DNA of 64,000 nucleotides from Channallabes apus (taxonomy: Eukaryota > Chordata > Actinopteri > Siluriformes > Clariidae). Where the stretch lies: the NCBI GenBank assembly GCA_030522415.1, contig CM060104.1, forward strand, positions 19,450,825 through 19,514,824. The letters are read 5' to 3'. The translations under genes were made by a program, and so were the position numbers. Under the pieces are notes generated by a model. The model saw nothing but the letters and a program-made list of their open reading frames with translations. It was not told the origin of the DNA and searched no databases. Below are positions 38,701-51,300 of the stretch, piece after piece. How positions within the stretch are numbered: the stretch's first letter is position 1; each line of letters opens with the position of its first letter.

Positions 38701-41228
38701 TATTTATCGCAATTCTTTGCGATATGGTTATCGCGCATGCCATTATAGCGATAACGATATTTTTTCGATATATCGTGCAGCCCTAGTATGAATGGTCAAG
38801 TATCCATTGAATTTTGTATATTTTTATGATATTGAAAGCAAGCAAATTAATGACAAGGACAAAATATGATGATGATGGAGGCATTTCTATCTTAGTGTTA
38901 AGTGAAGCTGAGAAAGCTGATGATGGAAACATGTTACGTTGTTGTGTACTTTGTTGTCTGTTATCTATTGTTGTCGCTTTTTTGTATAGAAGTAGTTTTA
39001 GGTTAACTTAAAAATAAAAAAATGTAAATCTGTCATATCTGAGCTAGTCAGCTAATTAGGTCTCTTAGTTAGCTAGCTGGTTCCGGTCGAGTTGTGTTGT
39101 TTATTTATGTTGTTGCATTTATGTAGCACATTGGTCCTGGAGGAAAGTTGTTTCATTGCACTGTGTACTGAACTGTATATGATTGGAATGACAATAAAAG
39201 CCTACTTGACTGGAATTGACTTGAAGTTCTTCTTGTTGATTCAGTGAAATATTACTTCATTTATGTTTAAAGGAATCCATACAGTAGTTCTTAATGTATT
39301 TTAATGTTAACAATATCTATTCTAGATAATCTCAGACTCCTTTATAGCTTAACAATGATGTACCATCATCACACCTACTATAGACTTACACATGAAAATA
39401 GGAGGAAACTATACTGAGAAAGCTGGTTACATATATCTGATAGTCCAGCATTATCCGACTATTAGTTTTCTCCACCCTCAGGTATATGCGTTTTTTGTTA
39501 CCAGGTTTATGCCAGGTCAGCTGTTCAGCAGCTGCAGTGAGAAAGATCTCTCTCTGAGCCTGATGCAGGGAGGAGGCATGTGCCTTTTTAACGTACCGCA
39601 GCCGGAAAAGATGCTGGGAGGCCCGCGATGTGGCAACCTGTATGTGGAGAAGGGAGAGGAATGTGATTGTGGCCTACTCGATGTAAGAAACAGTATTGAA
39701 TTTGTGGACGCTGCCAATATTCAATTACATTTAATTAAGGAGGGTTTCTGATCTACTGCGTGTGTTTGTGTGTGTGTGTGTGCGCTTGTGCAGGAATGCA
39801 TTGATCCATGTTGTAATGCCAGCACTTGTAAGCTAGTTCCAGGTGCCCAGTGCTCCTCTGATGGCATTTGCTGTGAGAATTGCAAAGTACGTATAAGGTT
39901 TTTTTTTACCTTTGTTACAATTCAAACTTGATCCATGTTCATAAAGAGTGCTATCTTGTATGAGTTTCCCTTATCTTACATGGCACTCATGTCTTGCTTT
40001 CTTTCTTTGCTTTGCTTTCTCTCGGCAGCTGCGTGTTGCTGGATCATTGTGTCGAGAGCCTTTGGGAGAATGCGATCTACCGGAGTACTGCACTGGTACC
40101 TCGCCACACTGCCCGCCTAACGTGTTTCTTCAGAATGGCGAGACGTGTCAGGCTGGCACCTCCTACTGCTACAGCGGAGTGTGTACTATTATGGATGAGC
40201 AGTGTCATATGCTGTGGGGAGCCAGTAAGTGAAACCTGTTCCACCTTGTTACACAGAGTCACTATTCTGTAAGAATATGTGCTTAGTGTGCTAAATATAC
40301 CAGGAAAACTCTACCAAGCAGGGAAATGCTGTAAAGCAAACATGCATTCAAAAATAATGAAAACATTTCTACCGTATCAGTAAACAGTGCTAAACTAAGC
40401 ATATCACAATTTAATGTTTGTTTTACCGAAACTTTTGGAGGATATGTCCCAGTTCCCCTGGACACTTTGACTGTCTCACTTGTTTCTTTTTCTTTTTTTC
40501 TTGCATGCAACTCTCAGTAGAACTGTTGTGTAATATTTGGAAAATAACATGTTTTTGTACTGACTCAGGAATGTTGAAGTCATAAAATAAACATCAATGA
40601 CAGCTAAAAAAAAAAAAAAAAGACATATTCCAAAGGGGCCTCATGTCGCTCCTGTCTGAATCACTCCTGTCTGAATCACTCCTGTCTTTTAAAGGGTGCA
40701 AGTGTAGAACTAATGCGCGTTTGTGGTTCTCTCAGACTCCACCCGTGCTCCTTCAGTCTGCTTCTCCTCCGTCAACAAACAGGGCAACAGGTTCGGCAAC
40801 TGTGGCCAGATGACCAATGGTACCTATATACCCTGCTTAAATAGGTATTTGTTGTCAAGTTCCCAACTCCTCTCAAACAGACTTTACAGTACAACCAGAA
40901 AATATCATTTTCTTTGCTTGAAGAATAAATTAAATTCTGAATTCACTTGTAAGCATTCAACTGAGAAGTGTTATTCAGTTCTGTGATTTGTTCCTTTTCC
41001 AGTAATGTGCAGTGTGGTAGAATCCAGTGTCAGGGTGGCAGTGATCGCCCACTGATAGACACAAACGCTCAGATTCTGACAACCAAAGTGAAACTGAATC
41101 ACAGTGACATCACCTGTCGAGGAGCATATTTCCGCCTGGGTGATGACGTCTCTGATCCAGCCATGGTAGCTCAGGGAACTGCATGCGCTCCTGACAAGGT
41201 CAGAGTTGTCACTGTTACCTCTGCACAA

Positions 41229-41297
<69 letters not shown>

Positions 41298-42312
41298 TTA
41301 CAAATACATTATGAATATTTGAACAGTTTGACATTCTGACAGAAAACACAACACAAAACACTATTTGTTGTATTTTCTGTATTCTACGAAAATATTTTGC
41401 TTCGGAACACAGGGTTCTGTAATCGAACCTTTCACTTGAAAACACGATACATAACCTTTTTTTAAAAGCTTTGACCTTTCATGTTTTGGGAAACATGGCA
41501 CAACAAAAAAACGACCTTGAAATTTTGAGTGAAATGAATGCATTTGATGGATTTTTTGAGAATTTTAAAGCCAAAGAAAAAGGAACTTTTGCAAATTGTG
41601 AAGGCTGATGACACTGTAAAATGAAATGATGGTCTTGTTTTTAATGTTTATCCTGATCTTCAACAGCATTTCTAATAATTTTTGTAACTCAAAATGGCGG
41701 TATGGTGGTGTAGTGGTTAGCACTGTCGCCATGCACCTCCAGAGTCTGGGTTCGTTTCCCAGCCAGGGTCCATTCTCCCCTCTGTGTGCATGGAGTTTGC
41801 ATGTTCTCCCCATGTTTGGTGGGTTTCCTCCGGGTACTCCGGTTTCCTCCCACAGTCCAAAAATATTCAGATTAGGCTAATTGGCGTTCCCAAATTGCCC
41901 GTTGTATGTGAATGAGCGTGTGAGTGGATTGGCACCCTGTCCAGGGGATGCCCCGCCTCATGCCCTAATTCTCCTGGAATAGGATCCAGGCCCAAACCTA
42001 TGTAACCAAAATTTCCGTGTAATATTTTGGCTGGAGAGAAACAAACATGCACGCTCAAGTGTATCAGAAGTTCTCTGTTTATTATTAGCAAAGAGACTTT
42101 GTGTTTAAAGCTTCTGGTCATGTATATCAAAAGAACAAAAGTCATTATCGTTTAAGTTATTGAGAGACCCAGTGAGAGACAGAATAAAGGGGACACATTA
42201 GCATTTTTTGGTTATACAGAAGGGTTCCAGCAAACACAAGCTATTTGTATGTATTAGGGATGCTCATTTTAACCGTTAACCGAAAGAATGAATTTTGACA
42301 GTTAAATGGTTT

Positions 42313-42373
<61 letters not shown>

Positions 42374-45300
42374 TTTATTAAGTGTGCCTAGGCGCACTTA
42401 TTACTCTTCCCCCAGAAATGCTCCCGAAATCCATTTATTATTCTTCCGCCTAAAACTTTGAACCGTTTCTCGCCCCGCAGCTTTGAGACGACCCCCACGT
42501 ATTACACCGTTTCATGCGGCTCGATCGGGAATGGTGTGCTATCACTTTTGGTGGGGATTTTTTAAAATAAAAACTAGACAGTTTGTGGTTTGAAGCAGGC
42601 CTGCTATTTTTTTTAACCGAAAAAACTTAGTAGTATGTATGAAAAAATGTGCCTACCTGATGCACGCTTCAAAGGTATTTCAGCTTGTTTTCGTTTTGTA
42701 ATCATAATTTGTTATTTAAGGAAAAAATATTTAGTGCAGGCCTATATACTGTATTTTACCACCCCTGGCAAAAATTATGGAATCACCCCTCTCAGAAGAT
42801 GTTCATTCAAATGTTTTATTGTGTAGAAAAAAAAACAAGCACATACATGCCACAAAACTATTTTCACTCAACAATCCAAACTTCTGGCTGTATAAAACAT
42901 TTTTTTTTTAAAAACAAAGAAAGATAACTATAGACAATGACAACTGTTTTGACAACTCAAACAGAGGAAAAAAATATGGAATCACACAAATCTGAGGAAA
43001 AAAATATGGAATCACCATGCACTTTGCATTTCTAAAACAAATACCTGTATCTGATTACAACTGCTAATTAGTCTGCAGTTAAAAAAGAGTGCTTGCAGAC
43101 ATTAGAGATGTGTTGAACGAAGATGGTTGACATAACTCATAGCTCCAACACGAGAGATGTCAGTTGAAACAAAGGAGAGAATTATCAAACTTCTTGAAGA
43201 AGGTAAATCTTCATGGAATGTTGCAAAAGATGTTGGTTGTTCCCAGTCAGCTGTGTCTAAAATCTAGACCAAGTACAAATTAAATGGAAAGGTTGTAAAA
43301 GGGAAGCGTACTGGTAGACCAAGAAAGACATCAAAGCGCCAAGACAGAAAACTTAAAGCAATATGCCTTGAAAACAGAAAATGCACAACAAAACAAATGA
43401 GGAACAAATAGGCAGAAAGTGGAGTCAATGTCTGTGAGCGGACAGTAAGAAATCGCCTAAAAGAAAACCATCATTAACATCTAAACAGAAAAAAAACAAG
43501 GTTTCAGTGGGCTAAAGAAAGACAATCTTGGACTGCGGATGACTGGATGAGAGTTAGATTCAGTGATGAATCACGAATCCGCATTGCGCAGGGTGATGAT
43601 GCTGGAACTTTTGTTTGGTGCCGTTCCAATGAAATTTATAAAGACAACTGCCTGAAGAAAACATGCAAATTTCCACAATCATTATTGATATGGGGTTGTA
43701 TGTCAGGTAAAGGTATGGGGGAGACATGACAGTCATTACATCTTCTATAAATGCACAAGTTTATGTTGAGATTTTGGACACTTTTCTTATTCCATCAATT
43801 GAAAGGATGTTTGGTGATGGTAGCATCATTTTTCAGGATGATAATGCATCGTGCCATAGGGCAAAATCTGTGAAAACATTCCTACAGGAAATACATATAA
43901 TGTCAATGGCATGGCCTGCAAATAGTGCGGACCTTAATCCAATTTAAAATCTGTGGTGGAAATTAAAGAAAATGGTCCACGACAAGGCTCCAACCTGCAA
44001 AGCTGATCTGGCAACTGCAATAAGACAAAGCTGGAGACAGACTGATGAAGTATACTGTTTGAATTCAAGCTGTTATAAAAGCCAGAGGTGGTGCAACAAA
44101 GTACAAGTAGTGGTTATATTTGGTGATTCCATATTTTTTTACTCAGATTTGTGTGATTCCATATTTTTTTCCTCTGTTTGAGTTGTCAAAACAGTTGTCA
44201 TTGTCTATAGTTATCTTTCTTATTATTTTTTTTTTTTATGTTTTATACAGCCAGAAGTTTGGATTGTTGAGTGAAAATAGTTTTGTGGCATGTACTGTAT
44301 GTGCTTGTTTTTTTTCCTATACAATTAAACATTTGAATGAACATCTTCTGAGAGGGGTGATTCCATAATTTTTGCCAGGGGTTGTATTCTTTTTATTTAT
44401 AATTACTTTGTTTTTCTCTGTTGTCGGAAATGCTGCAGGTGCGTGAAAATTTTACGATGTGTGAATCCAGATTCTGTCCTTGATATGTTCTGTGTGCTAT
44501 TGTTCGCACATGTTAAAATAAAAACTGAAAAAAAAAGTTTGTATATTTAATCAGACACTCCTCAGTTCTATTTTCAATTAATTATAATTTAATATTCTAA
44601 TGGGATCAGTTAACGGTTAATGTTCGGATAACGAACGGTGGTTGTCGGTTGGGAAAATTAATCGAATTGAGCATCCCTAATATGTACTGTATAGTCCTTC
44701 AGACATGGACTATAAGAAGTAGTACCATATTATATTATATTATATTATATCAGAGGAATCTGGAAGCACAATGAGGGGGATATTTTTCTAGGCAAAGAGG
44801 CATGGGAAAGTTCGCACAATATCAGAGATCCTGTCATTGATTATTGTTTATTGTAACATATGTATCAATCTATCTTTAGGTGTGTTTAGACCAGCGCTGT
44901 CAGGATGTATCCATTCTTGGCGTTGAGGGGTGTAGTGGGAAGTGTAACGGCCACGGGGTGAGATGCTCACTTTTTTTTTTTTTTTTTTACTTCTTTCCTA
45001 ATCACTGGTTTATTAAGGTAGAATTTGTGCATCTGATTAATACCTGGAACTACTGTATAAATATCCCATTAAATGTTTTATCGCGATCATGTTTTAGATG
45101 AGATCAGGTTTGTGAGGAACAGTTTGTAATTTGAGCCTATTTTTTAAGCTAAAAATCTCATTTGTAATGAAAACATTGACATGCCGGTTGCTTTCTCAGA
45201 TGTTGCTTTATGAAGTACACATACAGTAGTGAACACCTTGTGAGTTGTTTTTTTAAATCAAAGACTCTTTAGAAGAGTAAATTTCTCCACTGGAGACTTC

Positions 45301-48300
45301 TACTAAAACCCAGTAACTAGCAAGATCTATTTTAGAAACTATATCTTTGATTTGACGTAGTTCAAGTTTCAGCACTTCATTACTATTTAACTAATATTTT
45401 ACACTCTATTGTATACTCATGCTATAACCAAAATAAAAGCATCCTGATTTAACAAGGCAACAACTGGCCATATTATTTAAACTCACGTCACTTTTGCCTC
45501 TGCATGTGTAGGTGTGTAACAGCAACAAGAATTGTCACTGTGATGTAGGCTGGGCTCCACCAGACTGCAAATACTCAGGAGCAGGAGGCAGTGTGGACAG
45601 CGGCCCTGCACGTCAGCTCAGAGGTGTCAGCTAATGATGCATGTTTGAGTTAAAGAAACGAAATTGTGATGGAATCTCTTTACACATCACTCTTGTTTTT
45701 GAACGTTTCTTTTGTACGTGTGTTTTTGTATAGATTCCAACCCTGTTCTTGTAGCCATCCTAGTGATCACTGTGTTCGTGCTGCTGGTGACATGCCTGAT
45801 TCTGGCATTCCGCTTCTCTCGCGCCCGCCAATGGTTCTTATGTTTCAACCACCCACCATTCAGCAAGGCAAGACAACCCAGCCGGTGAGACACAAAAACA
45901 GAGAGAGAGAGAGATGCTGTCTTGATATGCGGGATATGTCGATGATTCTAACAAGGAGACCTTTTTCACTACCCCTTTTTATTTATTTATTTTTTTTACC
46001 CATAACACAGTAAGTCACATTAAAAATTGCATGATTCAACCAGAGGAAAACTTTCAGAGGTATTAAAAACAACATGTGCAGTAATGTTCATTATGTTGCA
46101 CATACACTCATACACTTCATTATGTATACCTTGCTAGTACTGGATTGGACATGCTTTTTGCCTTCAGAACTGCTTAAAATCTTCATGGCATAGATTCAGC
46201 AATGTGCTAGAAACATTCCTTAGAGATTTTGGCATGGTAGCATTATGCAGTTGCGGCAGGTTTGTCGGTGGCACATCCATAATGTGAATCTCCTGTTCCA
46301 CCACATCACAGAAGTGCTCTATTGGATTGACTGTTTGACAGCCTGCTGACTATGGAGGCCATTTGAGTCCAGTGTCATGTTCGAGAAACAAGTTTGAGAT
46401 GATTTTAACTTCGTGATATGGTATGTTATCCTGTGCTCATAAAAGGATGGACATGGTCAGCAACAAAACCCAGGTGTAGGCTGTGGCATTTAAACAACTC
46501 TCAACTGGTACCAAGGGGCCCCAAGTGTGCCAAGAAAATACCCCACACCATTATACCAGGATGGATTCATGCTTTCATTTCTTCACATTCAGAAGAAATT
46601 GACACTCATCAGACCATGCAGCATTTTTTCCAATCTTCCATGGTCCAATTTTGGTTAGCCCATGTAAGGTTTCCTGTTCTTAGCAGACAGTAGTGGTCCT
46701 CTGTGTGGTCTTCTCCTGCTGTAGTCCATCTGCTTTAAAGTTCAACGTGCTGTGCCTTCAAAAATGCTAATCAGTTTAACACATTTGTAGAAATAGTTAT
46801 TGTTGCCTTTCTACCAGTTCCAACCATTCTGCCCATTCTTCTCTGACCTCTAGAATCACCAAACCATTTTCACCAACTGCTGCTCGTTGGATATTTCTTC
46901 TTATTTCAGATCATTCTCTAAAATGATAAAGATGGTTGTGCATGAAAATCTGAGGAGATCAGTTGTTTCAGAAAGATGTAGACCAGCCCATCTGTAAGCA
47001 ACAACCATGCCACATGAAAAGTCAATTAAATCACCTTTCTGCCCTATTCTGATGTTCAGTTTGAGTTCAGCAGACCATCTTTACCAAGTCAACATGCCTA
47101 AATGCATTGAGTAGCTTCCAAGCAATTGGTTGATTAGATATTTGCGTTAACGTGCAGTTGAACAGGCATACCTGATGACGTGGCTGGTGAGTGTATGTGT
47201 ACTGTATGTAGTATAGTGTGCTACATGTGGATATAATATATAGATACTGTATAAAAGTAAAAAACAGAGCAACATAATTACTACAATGCAGTGTATACTG
47301 CTAGACTGATGTTTGCAGTTACAGTATTTGTAGGAAACAATAGAGGTTCATAGATGTTTGCTTTGAGACATTCTTTTTCCAAATTTTCAAGCTTTGTAAG
47401 AGTACAGTAACCGTAGCTAGGGTTTTACTTGGCTTGAGTGTAGAATGAATAGTTTTGACTGAGTGTGTTTTCACAGAACCCCTGCCACTGAGCGAATGAA
47501 TGCACATAATGGGGAGCAGATCTTGCCGCTGAGGTACCAGTGGACCCCACAGAATGACATCCCACTCACACGAGCCATTAGTAAGGTACAAGATGTCTCT
47601 TCACACTCTACTCTCTTGAAAAGAAAAAGTAACCAGGGGTCGCTTTTTTGAGAACGTAAAACAGGGTTTAACCTGTATTTTGCCTTATGAGGGGGTGATG
47701 TACTAAGATTTACCTTTAAATATAGATTGAACCCTACTAGTACAGTTGGTGTATTTCTGCCTCTCTCACACAGTTTGAGTCCAAACAGGAAACCACAGAG
47801 AAGTCAGCCCACTCTCAGTGTCAGTCCCAATCCTGGATGAATTGCGACGCGTTTGCGTTAGGAAAGGGCATTTGTAAAAACCTGTACTACACTGTAGATC
47901 AAATACTGTATGTGAATCAGTTTGATCTGCTCTGGTGACCCCTAATGGAAGCAGGTTGTGTAGCTTATTTGAAGTAATATGGGCTACAATAGGTTTTCAT
48001 ACTCAACAATCAAAAAATCAAAGGTTCACAGTAGGTTTAATTGTAAATGTTCCTGTTTTGTCTAATTATACTGTATGATTTTCTCATTTAATCTGCAAAA
48101 CCAGTCTTTCTTTAGTTATTGAAGTTCATCACAAGATGGATGCAGCTATCGTGTTAAGACATTGTTACAGATATGATGTTCTCAGGATCTCTCACTTGTC
48201 CCGTGAACACTGGCCATGACACCAGACTATTGTGTTAAACTCATTGGTTTATGCTGTTTATTGACCTAAGGCCTACTGTAGGTAACACCTACGTAGAGCA

Positions 48301-51300
48301 ACTGTTTCCTGCTTCTATTTGCTTTCCTTTTAGGGCTACACAGCACATGTGATACAATAGACTGAGCATGCCAGCTTCATCGAATTTGTAAATACTGCAT
48401 ATCTCACATCCTACAGCTGTAGTTGATGGGAAATAAAAACTTCATTGTTTCACATATCTTTAAAGCAGTGCTGCTTTTTCTAACTCACTTGCTTATGACT
48501 GAAATTTATCTGCATTCTTTGTTCAAACATTATGTGTGCATGTGCTGTTTGCCTTTCTCCCATCTCTTCCTCTAACCCGTCCCCATTTGTCCAGGCTCAG
48601 ACCAGGCCTGCTCCTCCTACTAAACCTCTTCCACCTGATCCTGTCTCTAAACAACCTGTTCAGGTAAACTATTCTTCTCTAAAGAGGTTACTGGAGAAAG
48701 AGAGGTCTTTGTTAATTTATAGTCCAGAGCATCTATATAATGTACTGATTAAGCACACTGTGGAGCTTAAGGCTGTGCATTGATCATTTCTGTTAAATAA
48801 AAAATACCTTATTATACTGTAATAGTTTCAAAAGGTTTAACAATCGTTATTATTTAATTAATGGTGTATTTGCTGAATGCCTTCTCTGCTGCTGCAGTCG
48901 GCAGGGCAACGGCCTGCCGCCCCCAACAAGCCCCTCCCTCCTGACCCCGCCCCCGCAGAGAACAAGGTGCAGCGAAAGGTAGAAACGGGTTACAGCCACG
49001 CATGACCACCTGTTCCCGTGCTTTATCTACAGTATCAGCTTAACAATATGAATCATGTCATCTGCTTTCTGTCGCGAGCCTGTTCTCCTGTGTTGTGTAG
49101 ACTCAGCTGTGTATGCCAGCGCATGTGTGTATGTAGCTAGGTTGCCTTTTTATTGGTGCTTGGTGCAAATCAGATTGTTTAAGGCTGAGTTTCTCAGGAG
49201 CCACTTAATGAGACCTCTTTTTATTACCTTCTTAAATGATCCAATTGAACACAATGCTGTATTTTGGGATTGTGAGCTCAAGTGAAAAACCCAGCTTTGT
49301 TCATGTATTAATTTGCTGAAGGTCTTGCTGGTTTTTGTCCATGTGATCAAATGTTTTATTTGGCGTGAAGGGAGACAGAGTAAGTAGGAAAAGAAAAAGG
49401 ATACATACTGTATAATGCATCCATACTTTTATATATCTTAAGGTGTCATCCTTATCATTTCTTCACTTATCATCTATCACCTAAATTATGGTCGTTTGAA
49501 ATGACTGCTGAAACTTACTCTGTCATCTTTCACAAGTCATGTGATTGGAAATAATGCGCCTGAGGTTAAATGTTAATTTAAGGGAATATGTGATAGTCTG
49601 CTGGAGTACAGGAATAATGCATGTGGTTTGATTCTCTGTGATTGATTTGGATGGATAAGTGTTGTGAGATGAGAACAAAGTGGTGATGGTGGTGAGTGGA
49701 GGTACTTGGTTTCATCCGTTTTTCTCTCTGTTAAACCACGTCATTCAATGGATCTCCAGCCGAAGGTGACACGACCGGCTGCACCAAGCAAGCCTCTCCC
49801 CCCTGACCCTGTCCTTTCTGACAGACAGGTACCAGATGCTGCAGGCCTGCAGAGAGATGGTCCTCAGGCTCTGCGCTAGTCTTCTTTTTTTATCGTCCAT
49901 GAACACCATACTGGATTCTCATATTCTCTCTTCTGTTTTAGAGCCAGAAGCAAATTCCCCCCAGACCCCCAGTTCCCAAGAAGCCTCTGCCTGCAGACCC
50001 CTTCGGTTACTCTGCTGCTCTGCCACTGCTGCCCCTCTCTAATCCATTAGGACACCACACAGCTGTTTCTGCTTCTACCAGTTTCAGCCCTTCTGCTGCT
50101 GCTGTTCCGGCGAGGTGTGTATGCATGTAGTGTTTGTGTCTGTCTATTGAGCAGTAGTATTAGAGAGCTACTGGAACTGTGGTGTAATCTTAAAGATGAA
50201 TTGTCACTGATTAACATTCACCAAGCCCTTAGAATGACTTGTGTAGACTGAAAACAGAGATAATGTGTACATTGAGACTTTCAGTATTTGAATGTCATTT
50301 CAATAAAATTATTTAATATGAGGTGGTATCAAAAAGTTTCGAGATTAGCTTAGTAACACGCCAACAGATGCACGCCCAGCCATTAGGAACATCAACCTTC
50401 ATACTGTACTGTACTGTATGTCACTGTTCCAAAAGACATAGTCCTGTGTACATTGGAAGACTGGTGCTTTTCAGACCATGTGCGTTACTACTGTACTTCT
50501 GCTATTTCATCATGGACAACAAGTTAGAACAAAGAGCGATTGTGAAATTCTATGTGAAACTGATAAATCAGGAAGAACATCACTGGAAGACTACGAGAGA
50601 TCAGAAAGATCTTCAACGAGTTCAACCCCTCAAAATGCCGAAACCATTCAGCAACCTGTGCAGTGTTGCTACTGAGTTCATGCCCTGACTGCTGACCCAG
50701 GAGCAGAAGGAACATTACATTGATGTCCACCATTAACTCAGTCAGCATGCCGTCCTTCATGTCTCCATGCACCGTGGAAGAACCCATCATCTTACAGTAA
50801 TAACAGAAAAAGGCATTGCAGGTCCACAGCTCAACCAAGTCCATACTAATCGTCTCTTTTGACATTCGCCGCGTTGTGCATCAAGAATTCATCCCTAGGG
50901 GCCAGACCATCAATAGCGAATTAAACTGCCAGGTTTTAATGAGTCTCAGGGAGGATGTACGACTGTTGTGTGTGAAAATAATAGATGTTTCTAAAATACT
51001 CAAACCAGTACATACAGTATGACACCAATAACCATGCCATAGTTAAAGTCACAGAGTTCACAATTTTCCCCACATTCTGAGGGGTGATGTAAACATTAAT
51101 TAAAGCCCTTGAGAAGTATCTGCATAAAAACTGACTTCATAACTGCATGAATGTGCGAGCGTACAGATGTTCCCATTAAAGTGGAAAGTGAATGTATGTT
51201 GAGTATATAGTGAACAGGAATCCATTTGCAATAGTCTATAACAAAAATGTATTCTTGTATGAAGGCAGTAAAGAAGCATATTTTTATCATTTGTGTAATG

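Larger units (their letters stand above)
42255..44679. mobile_element. hAT-like element interrupted by a Tc1 element
   Basis: The left end tagggatgctcattttaacc and the reversed right end tagggatgctcaattcgatt form inverted repeats. The flanking 8-mers gtatgtat and atatgtac agree at 6 of 8. Inside the left part are an (AT)n run (42315-42368) and a GC-richer insertion-like segment (about 42380-42560, starting aagtgtgcctaggcgcactta). The middle is a Tc1-like transposon (42759-44384). Confidence 0.75.
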
